From: Alistipes sp. An66 | GTDB lineage: Bacteria; Bacteroidota; Bacteroidia; Bacteroidales; Rikenellaceae | DNA: 64,000 nucleotides | Assembly: GCF_002161445.1 (NCBI RefSeq) | Contig: NZ_NFHT01000012.1 | Location: forward strand, 29,355 to 93,354 | Direction of reading: 5' to 3' | Shown: positions 54,089-63,972 of the stretch, one piece after another | How the letters are laid out: each line of letters begins with the position of its first letter | Numbering within the stretch: position 1 is the stretch's first letter | Notes under the pieces: generated by a model | What the model was told of the DNA's origin: nothing | The model's database searches: none | What the model saw: the letters and a program-made list of their open reading frames with translations, nothing else | Position numbers and translations under genes: made by a program

Positions 54089-55378
54089 ATGTATGTACTG
54101 AATTATCTATATTTTTTAATCATCACGGTTGTCGGTTATCAATGGCTGACCTCCTCGGGGGCGATGAGCTATCCACTGAATAAACACCGACGAATGTGGC
54201 TGGATGGTCCCGAAAGGTTTTGGATTCTGACGTTCTCGACAGGATTATTAGCATTTTCGGCCCCAGGAGGCTTAGATCTGATGGCTGTCCGATTGTTTGT
54301 TTTAGAGTTGTTTTGCTTTGGGGGATTATTGTTTGTTTGTAAGCATAAGATTAAATGGACTTCGGTTCCCATTATTTATATAATTTATCTTTTTTGGCTG
54401 GTTGTTGGGTTGACCTATAGCCCCGCTCCAGGTTATGGATTTCGAGTGATATTGAAATATATCTATCCGTTGCTAATCATGCTATTTGCATCGGCGGCGG
54501 TGCGAGATACGCAAGTCTTCCTCACGGCGGGGATTGGAGCTCGGATGGTTGCTTTGCTTTCCATTTGTTTTGCGTTTATCCCGTTTGTTGGAAAACTTGT
54601 TCCGGGGGTTTTTTGGTATGGGACAGCTCGTGCTATCAATTATATCTCTATCATGATTTTTTCGTTGGGATTGTTTTATTACACCAATGAAAAACGTAAA
54701 AATCTGATTTATACGATTTTGTTTGCGCTCCCGTGCTTTGTTTGGGTGTTTCGAACTTCGATTGTAGGATCGCTGGTCTCAATCATGGCCTTTTACTTCA
54801 TCAAATATCGAGTCCGATCCTTACCCATTATTGCCGGTGTGCTCATAGCCGGAGTTTTAGCCGTCTTTTTCATCCCGTCGCTTCACAAGAAAATGTTTAT
54901 GGATAGCTCCATTAGTCTTGACCAGTTTCAAAGCGGGCAGGTGGATATGACGGATGTCAATACGAATGCCCGAGCTTCCATGTGGGAACATTTGGAGAAT
55001 AAATTCTATGTTGGACATGAAATGATTGGCTCTGGAACCGGCTCAGTCCAGAACTATATGTACAATAATTTCATTTTTGGCGGACTTAAAGTCCCTCATA
55101 GCGATTTTGTCCAAATGCGATGTGATAATGGATTAATAGGTTTAGTCCTTTATGGGATTATAGCTATACTTATATTTATAGATTGTTTTCGAACATACCA
55201 TTCTTTCAGAAATCAAGGGATAAAATTATGTTCTTTGGTAGCAGGCGCTTCTATGATTGGCGTTTTTGTTACATTATACTCTGATAATGTAGTTAATTAT
55301 TCTATGGCGACCCTATCAATGCCTTTTGGCTTTTATGGAATGATGTTGGGACTTAAACAGAATAAGAATAATATATGA
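54089..55378 (+). CDS. wzy: O-antigen ligase/polymerase-like (Wzy) membrane protein
   Basis: A 429-residue protein with about 11-12 membrane segments and a large loop near residues 265-330 containing TNARASMWEHLENKF and IGSGTGSVQNYMYN, then VPHSDFVQMRCDNGLIGL. That loop is typical of Wzy_C/O-antigen ligase family proteins. In a locus with Wzx it is most likely the repeat-unit polymerase. The last 80 codons are more AT-rich than the rest. Confidence 0.85.
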   Translation: MYVLNYLYFLIITVVGYQWLTSSGAMSYPLNKHRRMWLDGPERFWILTFSTGLLAFSAPGGLDLMAVRLFVLELFCFGGLLFVCKHKIKWTSVPIIYIIYLFWLVVGLTYSPAPGYGFRVILKYIYPLLIMLFASAAVRDTQVFLTAGIGARMVALLSICFAFIPFVGKLVPGVFWYGTARAINYISIMIFSLGLFYYTNEKRKNLIYTILFALPCFVWVFRTSIVGSLVSIMAFYFIKYRVRSLPIIAGVLIAGVLAVFFIPSLHKKMFMDSSISLDQFQSGQVDMTDVNTNARASMWEHLENKFYVGHEMIGSGTGSVQNYMYNNFIFGGLKVPHSDFVQMRCDNGLIGLVLYGIIAILIFIDCFRTYHSFRNQGIKLCSLVAGASMIGVFVTLYSDNVVNYSMATLSMPFGFYGMMLGLKQNKNNI

Positions 55379-56307
55379 TATCTGTTGTAATCCCTCTTTA
55401 TAACAAAGAGAAAAGTATTACTTCTACGCTTCGAACGGTTTTAAACCAGACATTCCGTGATTATGAAATTGTGATTGTGAATGACGGTTCTACGGACGGC
55501 AGCGTAGAGGAGGTTGGAAAAGTTCATGATGATCGTATCCGGCTGGTTCATCAGCCGAATGCAGGTGTTTCTGCCGCTCGGAATCGGGGTGTTGAAGAAG
55601 CAAAAGGAGAGTTGATTGCATTTTTGGATGCCGATGACGAATGGAAACCGGAATATTTGGCTACGCAGTATTTTCTTTATCAGAAATATCCGGATTGCAG
55701 CGTTTTTGCCTGCAATTATGAATTTCGGGATGTGATGGGAAGGGTCACTCCAACCCTTATTCACAAATTGCCTTTTGTTGAAGAAGATGGCATCCTTACC
55801 AATTATTTTGAAGTTGCCAGTTGTTCAAATCCTCCGATTTGCTCTATCTCCATCATGGTAAAAAAACAGGCGATTCAGGCAATCGGAGGTTTCCCGGTTG
55901 GTGTCAAGTCTGGTGAAGACCTGCTTACGTGGGCCCGTTTAGCAGTTAATACGACTATTGCATATTCTAAATCAGTTCAAGCTATATTCTGTGAATCACC
56001 ATCTGATTCTAAACAAAGTAAGGCTCAATTGAGATCAGGAGGGGAATCATTTGTCCTGGATGCTCTGCTTGCTCTCTATAATGAAGAGCAAAGATTAAAT
56101 ATTAAAAGGCAGTTAAAATTATATGTAATTCGGTGGTATAAGATTTATGCTGTGATTCAAATTGAGATTAAAAAAGGGCATAAAGCGATTAAGATTGCGT
56201 ATGACGCAATTCGTTTTGGAGCACCATTTCATATATTCTTTCCAATCATTATTTTAGGGTTACTTCCTAATATTATATCCTATAAATTGCTCCTAAAATT
56301 AAGATAG
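55375..56307 (+). CDS. Glycosyltransferase family 2
   Basis: A 310-residue GT-A enzyme. SVVIPLYNKEKSI, IVNDGSTDGS and the DxD-type FLDADDEW are the nucleotide-sugar and metal motifs. The C-terminal 120 residues are more AT-rich and less conserved. It overlaps wzy by four bases (ATGA). It is the only inverting GT2 in the locus. Confidence 0.93.
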   Translation: MISVVIPLYNKEKSITSTLRTVLNQTFRDYEIVIVNDGSTDGSVEEVGKVHDDRIRLVHQPNAGVSAARNRGVEEAKGELIAFLDADDEWKPEYLATQYFLYQKYPDCSVFACNYEFRDVMGRVTPTLIHKLPFVEEDGILTNYFEVASCSNPPICSISIMVKKQAIQAIGGFPVGVKSGEDLLTWARLAVNTTIAYSKSVQAIFCESPSDSKQSKAQLRSGGESFVLDALLALYNEEQRLNIKRQLKLYVIRWYKIYAVIQIEIKKGHKAIKIAYDAIRFGAPFHIFFPIIILGLLPNIISYKLLLKLR

Positions 56308-56308
56308 A

Positions 56309-57523
56309 ATGCATATCGTTTTCGTTTGTCGAGAATATGTTCCTACTCTCAGAGGAGGAGGAATCGCCTCGTATATTAAAGAAACCGCCGTTAATTTGGT
56401 GAAACGAGGACATACTGTTACGGTATGTTGTGCATCGGATGATACGAGAGAGGAAACTGAATATTCTGATCAAGGGGTTCGTGTTATTCGTTTATCAGGT
56501 GGCGATTTTGTGATTCCGGGTATCGAGCACGCCTCTATTATAAAAAAGTTCCGGTGTTTATATCGTTTCTTTTCTTATAGAAGAAAGATCCTTAAAACGA
56601 TCGAGACTCTTCACAATGTTGATATTGTCGAAGTTCCGGAATTTGGGGCCGAGGCTTTTTATTTGACAAGATTGAAGATTCCGGTTGTGATAAGATTGCA
56701 TACTCCAACTTTGTTGGATCGAAATAATGCGGGGATTAAGAAGTTATCGATAAGAAATTTTTATGACTATTGGGTCGGATGGCAGGAACTGAGAATACTG
56801 CCCAAATTTCAATATGTTACTTCTTGTTCTTTAAGTCTTAAACGATGGTTTGAAACATGTGTTCCAAAGTTAAAATCCAATATTGAGGTTATTTATAATT
56901 CTATAGAGATAGATTCGTGGAGGAGTGAGAAAGATAGGGAGTATAGTGAAGGCTCGATATTGTATGTAGGAACTGTTGCAGAGGGGAAAGGCGTCGGTGA
57001 TTTGATTGAGGCCTGTCGAATTTTAAGAAGTCAAAATATGTCGGTGACTCTGCATATTGCTGGGAAAATGGGAGCTTATGCCAATTCCTTAAAGAAAGAA
57101 GTAGATGGAAATGGCGAGATATGGTGTACCTTTTTAGGGAATCAGACTAGAGGTTGCCTAAAAGATTGGTATGCGCAATCAAAAGTGGTATGTTTCCCGT
57201 CATGGTGGGAAAATATGCCATTAGTATGTTTAGAAGCAATGCTGGCAGGAAATATTGTGATTGGAAGTTCAAATGGCGGAATGGCTGAAATTATTGAAAA
57301 TGGTAAAGATGGGTATCTGGTCCCGCCTCATAATCCGGAAAAATTAGCAGAGTATTTACGCCGAGCATTGGAAGAGAATGAGGCTTCAGTCGCACAAAAA
57401 AGGGCGAATGCATACAAAAAAATTAAAGAGAACTTTTCTACGGATGTGATTTTGGATTCTTTGGAGACGTATTATTTAAACGTTATAGAGAAAAATGCAG
57501 CCTCACAAGATATTATGGGTTAA
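56309..57523 (+). CDS. Glycosyltransferase family 4
   Basis: A 404-residue GT-B protein: VCREYVPTLRGGGIASYI at the N-terminus, ILYVGTVAEGKGVGDLI at the domain hinge, and E-x7-E in WENMPLVCLEAMLAG. It starts one base after the preceding stop and overlaps the next gene by 29 bases. Confidence 0.92.
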   Translation: MHIVFVCREYVPTLRGGGIASYIKETAVNLVKRGHTVTVCCASDDTREETEYSDQGVRVIRLSGGDFVIPGIEHASIIKKFRCLYRFFSYRRKILKTIETLHNVDIVEVPEFGAEAFYLTRLKIPVVIRLHTPTLLDRNNAGIKKLSIRNFYDYWVGWQELRILPKFQYVTSCSLSLKRWFETCVPKLKSNIEVIYNSIEIDSWRSEKDREYSEGSILYVGTVAEGKGVGDLIEACRILRSQNMSVTLHIAGKMGAYANSLKKEVDGNGEIWCTFLGNQTRGCLKDWYAQSKVVCFPSWWENMPLVCLEAMLAGNIVIGSSNGGMAEIIENGKDGYLVPPHNPEKLAEYLRRALEENEASVAQKRANAYKKIKENFSTDVILDSLETYYLNVIEKNAASQDIMG

Positions 57524-58673
57524 TCCGTCTTTTCTGGATTATAGAGTCCCCTTATACAAAGAATTGTATGATTTAAGTGAAGGGAACTTTTATTTGGTAT
57601 ATAGTAAGGATCGAGTTCCACCGCGATGTGTCGAAAAAATAGAATCTGCTCTTGGGGATCATGCTTTAGGATTACCTCATGAACGACAAATTCGCATTGG
57701 TGGAAAAGGAGACTTTGCAAATACAGGTGTTTCCATACCTTTTCCAAAAGGATTATACAGATTGATAAAATCCGTTGATGCAGATATTATCATAGCGGAA
57801 GGATTCTTTCAGTTTACGCCATGGGCTTTGTTCCGTTCCATTACGAAGCATATACCATTGATGATTGCTTATGAGCGTACGGCTCATACTGAACGTGATT
57901 GTCCGTGGTGGAGAAAGGTATATCGGAAATTAGTAAATAAATTTGTTTCCGGGTACATTGCGAATGGAATCTTGACCAAAGAGTATTTGGTATCCCAAGG
58001 AGTTAAGCCAGATTCGATCTTTACTGGAGGAATGTGTGCTGATAGTAAGCAACTCTCAATTGAGTGTATGTCCTTTGATCTTGAGAAAAGATCTGCATTA
58101 AAGCAATCTTTAGGTATTAAAGAGAACGGGCTTATTTATATATATGTCGGTCAATTGATTGAAAGGAAGGGTGTAATTTATCTTTTGGACGCATGGAGAG
58201 AACATCATCATAGATATCCACATGATAGCCTCCTAATTGTAGGAACCGGTCCTCTTGGAGAATCTTATATTCACAACTTTGGTTCGGGGTATAATATTTT
58301 GTTTACAGGGGGAATAGATTATTCTGAAATATATAAATATTATGCAATCTCAGATGTGTTTGTAATCCCAACCTTGGAGGATAATTGGAGCCTTGTTGTG
58401 CCAGAGGCAATGTCGTGTGGTTTACCTATAGCTTGTTCAATTTATAATGGTTGTTATCCTGAGTTGGTTCAAGAGGGGCGCAATGGTGTTTTGTTTGATC
58501 CTTTGAAAAAACAGACAATAGAAAAGGCTTTGGCAATCTTCCATTCGGTTGATCTAAAACGTTATGGGGAAGAATCTAAATTGATTGAGCAATATTACAA
58601 CCCTCAGCAAACAGCCCAAAATATTTATAATGCGGTTACTGCTATATTAAATGAAAATACTACTCGTCCATAA
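57495..58673 (+). CDS. Glycosyltransferase family 4
   Basis: A 392-residue GT-B protein. WVNPSFLDYRVPLYKEL is the N-terminal loop, YVGQLIERKGVIYLLDAW the donor-binding hinge, and DNWSLVVPEAMSCG the acidic motif, with Asp replacing the first Glu. It overlaps neighbours by 29 bases upstream and 23 downstream, so translation is probably coupled. Confidence 0.9.
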   Translation: MQPHKILWVNPSFLDYRVPLYKELYDLSEGNFYLVYSKDRVPPRCVEKIESALGDHALGLPHERQIRIGGKGDFANTGVSIPFPKGLYRLIKSVDADIIIAEGFFQFTPWALFRSITKHIPLMIAYERTAHTERDCPWWRKVYRKLVNKFVSGYIANGILTKEYLVSQGVKPDSIFTGGMCADSKQLSIECMSFDLEKRSALKQSLGIKENGLIYIYVGQLIERKGVIYLLDAWREHHHRYPHDSLLIVGTGPLGESYIHNFGSGYNILFTGGIDYSEIYKYYAISDVFVIPTLEDNWSLVVPEAMSCGLPIACSIYNGCYPELVQEGRNGVLFDPLKKQTIEKALAIFHSVDLKRYGEESKLIEQYYNPQQTAQNIYNAVTAILNENTTRP

Positions 58674-59805
58674 CGGCTACGGAAAATATTCGGGAGAGGA
58701 GTCCGTTGTCGATCAGATGGCAGCCATGTGGACAGAGCACGGCCATCAAGTCGTGCAACTGAGAATGTCGACGGCCGGTAGCCGAGATTCGTTTGTGGGT
58801 AAGATTCATGGATTCCTGGCTGGTCTGTACAGCCCGAAAGGGGTGCGTGAGATGCGGCGGATTCTGAAGGCGGAGCGGCCGGATGTCGTGAATGTGCACA
58901 ACCTGTTTCCATTTATCTCTCCGGCTGCTCTGTTTGAGTGCAAAAAGGCGGGTGTTCCGGTTGTGATGACCGTCCATAATTTTCGTCTGATCTGCCCCAC
59001 GGGCTTGTTCATGCGGAATGGGAAACCTTGCGAGTTGTGCTTGGAGCGTGGCAACGAGTGGGGCTGTGTGCATTATAATTGCGAGCACTCCCTGTTGAAA
59101 TCGGTCGGATATGCGGCGCGAAATGCGGTGGCACGATATTCGGGAGCCTATCGCAAATGCGTCGATCGGTTTGCTTGTATTACCGATTTTCAGCGGCAGA
59201 AGTTGATTCAGGCCGGATTTGATGCCGCTAAAATGGTGGTTATCCCTAATGCTGTCGTTGCGACTTCAGATTATGATCCGGTGATTGGAACTTATGTCGC
59301 GTTTTCTGGGCGTTTGAGTCGAGAGAAGGGGGTAGATCTGATTGTTGAGGTTGCTCGCCGACATCCGGAGATTACGTTCAAATTTGCAGGTGCCTTGCGT
59401 GATCCCGACATTGTTGAGAATTTGCCGACCAATGTTACTCTTGTGGGGTATCTTCACGGAGAAGAGTTAAACGCTTTTTATAAGGGCGCGGCCTTTTTTG
59501 TGATGGCTAGTCGTTGGTATGAGGGATTTCCGATGTCCATTCTCGAAGCGGCACAATTTGGCAGACCGACTATTGGCCCCAATCATGGTGGCTTTACGGA
59601 GATTATCAGTGAAGGTGATACAGCAATTGGGCGTTTATTTGTTTCGGGCAATGTTGAAGATTTGGAACGACAAGTAGTTGCTCTCTGGAATAATCCGAAT
59701 GAGATTGTCCGTTTGGGAGAAAAGGCCCACGACAAACTTTTGCGCGAATATTCTACGGAGGTGATTTATCAAAAATGGAATGATTTAATTAAAAGTATGT
59801 TATAG
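58651..59805 (+). CDS. Glycosyltransferase family 4
   Basis: A 384-residue GT-B protein with VHNGYGKYSGEESVVDQM at the start, a Cys-rich acceptor loop (CELCLERGNEWGCVHYNC) in the N-terminal domain, and E-x7-E in YEGFPMSILEAAQFG. Base composition turns abruptly GC-richer at its first codons. It is followed ten bases later by the frame-broken acyltransferase. Confidence 0.92.
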   Translation: MKILLVHNGYGKYSGEESVVDQMAAMWTEHGHQVVQLRMSTAGSRDSFVGKIHGFLAGLYSPKGVREMRRILKAERPDVVNVHNLFPFISPAALFECKKAGVPVVMTVHNFRLICPTGLFMRNGKPCELCLERGNEWGCVHYNCEHSLLKSVGYAARNAVARYSGAYRKCVDRFACITDFQRQKLIQAGFDAAKMVVIPNAVVATSDYDPVIGTYVAFSGRLSREKGVDLIVEVARRHPEITFKFAGALRDPDIVENLPTNVTLVGYLHGEELNAFYKGAAFFVMASRWYEGFPMSILEAAQFGRPTIGPNHGGFTEIISEGDTAIGRLFVSGNVEDLERQVVALWNNPNEIVRLGEKAHDKLLREYSTEVIYQKWNDLIKSML

Positions 59806-59814
59806 TTGTTGATG

Positions 59815-60890
59815 ATGGCAGAAACCAATCCGATCAAGAAAGTTCCCCCCCCCGAATTGCAGGCTTGGATATAATCCGGGTAGTTGCTATTTTCTCGGTA
59901 ATTGCCGGGCACTTTTTTGTGCTGAATACTCCTTTCCGTGAGACGGTGTTCAATGTTCATGGAATGTTTCTTCAAGGTATGTCCTATTTGTTGTTTAATG
60001 CGATAGGTGTTCCTTTGTTCATCATGATGACAGGGTTCTTGAATGCTCACAAGATAGAGTGTAATTGGAAATATTATCGCGGAGGAATAAGAGTAATTAT
60101 TGCTTATTTGTTTTTTGCGGTAGTTACTATTTTATTCCGAAGATTCTGGATGGAGGAGGATTTATCTTGGATTAAGTGGGGATTGAAAATATTGGATTTT
60201 TCGGTCATCCCTTATGGCTGGTATATTGAAATGTGGATAGGGCTGTATTTGTTAACTCCGTTCCTGAATTTGATGTATAAGGCAATTCCAATAAAGCGGC
60301 AAAAACAAATTCTATTGGTAACGTTGTTCGTTTTGACGGCTTTGCCCGATTTGTTCAATCGTTACGGATTCCATCTCGTTCCTGGATTCTGGCAAAATAT
60401 ATATCCACTTACTTTTTTCTTCATTGGATCATATATCCGCGAATATGAGCCAAGATTGACTGGAAAGAACGTATGGATGGCAATTGCTGCCATTATTCTT
60501 GTATGTGCCATCAATCCTATTTTCAATATGCTGTTTGTCAAAAACCATGCAATGATTCAAATTGTTGGCGGTTCCAGTGGCGTATTCGGAACTATTGTGG
60601 CAGTCTTGATGTTCCTGCTCTTATACAAAGTGGATATTAAGAATTATGCGACTACCGCAGTTTTGAAACGCATCTCATTGTTGTCGCTTGATATGTATCT
60701 GTGCTGTTGGATTTTTGATAAACTGTACTATCCTTATTTCTTGGATCGCTACTTTGTCAGTCAATCTCAATTCGGAAAATACTTTTTCGTAATTGTCCCC
60801 TTGGTTTTCCTCTCATCGCTCGTTGTGGCACAACTCAAAGAGTGGCTTTTTGCCTTGGGTGGCAGACTTCTGGTGCTGAAAAAAGCATGA
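59815..60890 (+). CDS. Acyltransferase family 3, out of frame at a C9 tract (probable phase-variable gene)
   Basis: Read from the ATG at 59815 the frame is MAETNPIKKVPPP and then stops after a few codons. In the other frame the sequence after the C run reads RIAGLDIIRVVAIFSVIAGHFF and continues for 345 residues as a normal ten-segment acyltransferase. Nine C lie at 59845-59853. With ten C the two parts join into one 358-residue protein beginning properly. The only start left for the downstream frame is TTG at 59865, which would lose the conserved Arg-containing N-terminus. So this is either a gene switched off by strand slippage, a recent mutation, or a sequencing error. Confidence 0.8.
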
Positions 60891-60929
60891 TGTAAGGTAC
60901 AATGTCCTTACAAGTCATTTTCTCATATT

Positions 60930-61691
60930 ATGGAATACTATTTCAACATTCGTTACGAGTTCGACAAAAAGGCCGTACACGAAAGCATTGCACGACAGCT
61001 GCAGAAAAACGAGGCCGACTACGTCTGTGTGGCCGACGGCGTGATCCTCAATACTGCAAACCGGGATCCCGAATATCTCAAGGTCGTAAACGGTGGTATG
61101 TTCTCCATCTGCGACAGCAGCTATGTCCCGCTCTACATCCGATGGATCTATGGAAAGCGCTTTGAACAGTATTGCGGCAGCCAGATCTTCATGGATATCA
61201 TCCGCAGCCGCAAGTATCGCATGATCTTCATGGGAACCTCGCAGGCCATTCTCGACGGGCTCAAAGAGAATCTTATCCATGAAAACCCCGATGTGGCGCA
61301 GATGCAGTTCGTCGAGCTGCCGTTCCGCAAGGTCGAGGAGTTCGACTACCCGGAGATCGCCCGCATGGTGGAGGCCGACGGTGCCGACATCATCTGGGTG
61401 GCCCTCGGAGCTCCCAAACAGGAGATCTTCATGAGCCGTCTGAAACCGTACCTGCATCGTGGGGTCATGATCGCCGTGGGCGCCGCTTTCAAGTTTTTCA
61501 GCGGAACGGAGGTCTCGCGGGCGCCCCAGTGGATGATCCGCTGCCATCTGGAATTCGTCCACCGGATCTTCAAGGAACCCCGCAAGCAACTCGCTCGGTG
61601 TGCCGGGATTCTCGGTTCGCTGCCCCGTCTACTATGGCAGGAGCGTCGGCGCAAGCATCAACAAAAGAAACAATCAAAACACAATCGGTAA
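60930..61691 (+). CDS. WecG/TagA/CpsF-family glycosyltransferase
   Basis: A 253-residue GT26 enzyme. VCVADGVILNTANRD, the Asp-containing start motif, GSQIFMDIIR, MGTSQAILDGL, and WVALGAPKQEIFM are family signatures. These enzymes add ManNAc or ManNAcA to lipid-linked GlcNAc. With WecB and a WecA-like initiator in the same locus, ManNAc as the second sugar is a reasonable reading. The C-terminus is a Lys/Arg/Gln tail. GC content is back to chromosomal level. Confidence 0.93.
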   Translation: MEYYFNIRYEFDKKAVHESIARQLQKNEADYVCVADGVILNTANRDPEYLKVVNGGMFSICDSSYVPLYIRWIYGKRFEQYCGSQIFMDIIRSRKYRMIFMGTSQAILDGLKENLIHENPDVAQMQFVELPFRKVEEFDYPEIARMVEADGADIIWVALGAPKQEIFMSRLKPYLHRGVMIAVGAAFKFFSGTEVSRAPQWMIRCHLEFVHRIFKEPRKQLARCAGILGSLPRLLWQERRRKHQQKKQSKHNR

Positions 61692-61699
61692 GATAAAAT

Positions 61700-62788
61700 A
61701 TGAAAACAGCTTTGATCACCGGGATTACGGGCCAGGATGGCTCGTTCTTGGCGGAACTCTTGTTGGAAAAAGGTTATGATGTTCACGGCACGATCCGCCG
61801 TTCGTCGACCGACTATCGCGAGCGAATCGCCCATCTCGAAGGCAAACCCCATTTCCATCTCCACTATGCCGACCTCGGCGACTCGATGAGCATTATTCAG
61901 GTCGTCAGCAAGGTACGTCCCGATGAGATCTATAACCTGGCGGCCCAGAGCCACGTACAGGTGTCGTTCGACGCCCCGGAGTTCACCGCCGATGTCGATG
62001 CCACGGGCGTGTTGCGCATTCTTGAAGCCGTGCGCCTGTGCGGTCTGGCGCAGACCTGCCGCATCTATCAGGCTTCGACTTCGGAGCTCTACGGCAAGGT
62101 CGAGGAGGTCCCGCAGAACGAGAAGACCCCGTTCCATCCGTACAGCCCCTACGCCGTGGCAAAGCTCTACGGCTACTGGATTGTCAAGGAGTATCGCGAA
62201 GCCTACAACATGTTCTGCTGCTCGGGTATCCTGTTCAACCATGAGTCGGAGCGTCGCGGCGAGACCTTCGTGACGCGCAAGATCACCCTCGCAGCGGCCC
62301 GTATCGCGCAGGGCAAGCAGGATAAACTCTATCTGGGCAATCTTTCGTCGCTGCGTGACTGGGGCTACGCGAAGGATTACGTCGAGTGTATGTGGCTGAT
62401 TCTTCAAAACGAAAAACCCGAGGATTTCGTGATTGCCACGGGTGTGCAGCACTCCGTGCGCGAGTTCTGCTATCTGGCCTTCAAGCACGTCGGGATTGAA
62501 CTGGAATTTGTCGGTGAGGGTGCCGACGAGAAGGGTATCGACAAGGCTACGGGCCGTGTGCTGGTGGAGGTGTCGCCCGATTTCTACCGTCCGACGGATG
62601 TCGTGAACCTCTGGGGTGATCCCACGAAGGCGAAGACCCAGTTGGGATGGGATCCGATGAAGACGACCTTCGAACAGCTGGTCAAAATCATGGTCGATGC
62701 CGACATGGCGAAGGTGGCTGTCGAACGGGCCGGTGACGAGATCCGCACGAACTTGGCCGAGTATCTCGAAAAGGGTATCGTAAAATAG
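61700..62788 (+). CDS. gmd: GDP-mannose 4,6-dehydratase
   Basis: A 362-residue SDR enzyme that converts GDP-mannose to GDP-4-keto-6-deoxymannose. The NADP motif [13 protein letters not shown] is at residues 7-19. Catalytic residues are in QASTSELYG (Thr127 region) and Tyr151-x3-Lys155 ([10 protein letters not shown]). It is followed by fcl after 13 bases, the usual pair for GDP-L-fucose. Confidence 0.97.
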   Translation: MKTALITGITGQDGSFLAELLLEKGYDVHGTIRRSSTDYRERIAHLEGKPHFHLHYADLGDSMSIIQVVSKVRPDEIYNLAAQSHVQVSFDAPEFTADVDATGVLRILEAVRLCGLAQTCRIYQASTSELYGKVEEVPQNEKTPFHPYSPYAVAKLYGYWIVKEYREAYNMFCCSGILFNHESERRGETFVTRKITLAAARIAQGKQDKLYLGNLSSLRDWGYAKDYVECMWLILQNEKPEDFVIATGVQHSVREFCYLAFKHVGIELEFVGEGADEKGIDKATGRVLVEVSPDFYRPTDVVNLWGDPTKAKTQLGWDPMKTTFEQLVKIMVDADMAKVAVERAGDEIRTNLAEYLEKGIVK

Positions 62789-62801
62789 GAGAGAACGTCT
62801 T

Positions 62802-63746
62802 ATGATGGAGAAAAATGCAAAAATCTATGTGGCCGGACACCGCGGCATGGTGGGTTCGGCCATCGTCCGTGAGCTGCAACGGCAGGGTTACACGAACATC
62901 ATCACCCGTACGCACAAGGAGCTGGATCTGACCCGCCAGGAGGCTGTCGAGCGCTTCTTTGCCGAGGAGCGGCCCGAGTATGTCTTCCTTGCTGCGGCGA
63001 AGGTCGGCGGCATCGAGGCCAATCAGAGTGCATTGGCCGACTTCATGTACGACAACATGATCCTCGAAATGAACGTCATCCATGCCGCCTGGCAGAACGG
63101 CTGCAAGAAGTTGGAATTCCTCGGCTCGTCGTGCATCTATCCGCGCATGGCGCCCCAGCCCATGAAGGAGTCGTGCCTGCTGACCTCGGAGTTGGAGAAG
63201 ACCAACGAGGCCTATGCGCTGGCCAAGATTTCGGGGTTGAAGTATTGCGAGTTTCTGAACCGCCAGTACGGAACGGACTACATCAGTGTGATGCCGACGA
63301 ACCTCTACGGTCCGAACGACAACTACCACCCGACACACAGCCATGTGCTTCCGGCGCTGATCCGCCGCTTCCACGAGGCCAAGGTGCAGGGGCTTCCCTA
63401 CGTGACGTGCTGGGGCGACGGCAGCCCGCTGCGCGAGTTCCTCTACGTGGACGATCTGGCCAACCTGTGCGTCTTCCTGATGAACAACTATTCGGGCAAC
63501 GAGACGGTGAATGCCGGTACGGGCAAGGAGCTGACGATCAAGGAGCTGACCGAACTGGTCGCCAAGGTGATCGGCTATGAGGGAGAGATCCGCTGGGACC
63601 CCTCGAAGCCGAACGGTACGCCGCGCAAGCTGCTCGACGTTTCGAAAGCCACGGCGCTGGGCTGGACCTACAAGACCGAACTCGAGGACGGTATCCGCCT
63701 TGCCTACAAGGATTTTCTGGAAAACCCGATGCGGGCCGAGCGATAG
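62802..63746 (+). CDS. fcl: GDP-L-fucose synthase
   Basis: A 314-residue epimerase-reductase that finishes GDP-L-fucose synthesis. The NADP motif is [11 protein letters not shown] at residues 11-21, and the catalytic set is in GSSCIYP (Ser109, Ser110, Cys111) and Tyr138-x3-Lys142. The end of the locus in this window is marked by a terminator 22 bases after its stop. Confidence 0.97.
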   Translation: MMEKNAKIYVAGHRGMVGSAIVRELQRQGYTNIITRTHKELDLTRQEAVERFFAEERPEYVFLAAAKVGGIEANQSALADFMYDNMILEMNVIHAAWQNGCKKLEFLGSSCIYPRMAPQPMKESCLLTSELEKTNEAYALAKISGLKYCEFLNRQYGTDYISVMPTNLYGPNDNYHPTHSHVLPALIRRFHEAKVQGLPYVTCWGDGSPLREFLYVDDLANLCVFLMNNYSGNETVNAGTGKELTIKELTELVAKVIGYEGEIRWDPSKPNGTPRKLLDVSKATALGWTYKTELEDGIRLAYKDFLENPMRAER

Positions 63747-63768
63747 GGTTGCACGAGTCAGAAAGGAT

Positions 63769-63802
63769 GGGCCGGTCTCTTTTTGGGGGACAGGCCCTTT
63801 TT
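63769..63802 (+). terminator. Terminator of the polysaccharide locus
   Basis: GGGCC at 63769-63773 pairs with GGCCC at 63793-63797, and inner GTC/GAC adds to the stem. Five T follow. It lies just after fcl. Confidence 0.75.
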
Positions 63803-63918
63803 ACGTTTTGGTCTGTCGTAATCATGGATACTGTTTCGCGAGGAATCACAAAAACTTAGTAAAAGCTTCGGAAAAGATAAACGATACTGTTCCCAAAAGT
63901 GTGTCTGGAGAAGGATAA

Positions 63919-63972
63919 ATGAAAAAGTCTACAGATTTTTTAGATTTGTATAGGGAATCAACAAAAAACTAA
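63919..63972 (+). CDS. Possible 17-residue peptide at the right edge
   Basis: ATG at 63919, preceded by ggagaagg, a Shine-Dalgarno-like stretch that is rare in this genome, opens a frame for MKKSTDFLDLYRESTKN and stops at 63972. A second ATG at 63987 runs off the window after four codons. The stretch is AT-rich. It may be a leader peptide of the next gene, the edge of a new element, or chance. Confidence 0.25.
   Translation: MKKSTDFLDLYRESTKN

Noticed and set aside
59865..60890. Taking the TTG at 59865 as the true start of the acyltransferase
   Set aside because: It would remove conserved residues just upstream that are clearly coding in that frame. The C9 frame break after a proper ATG explains the data better.
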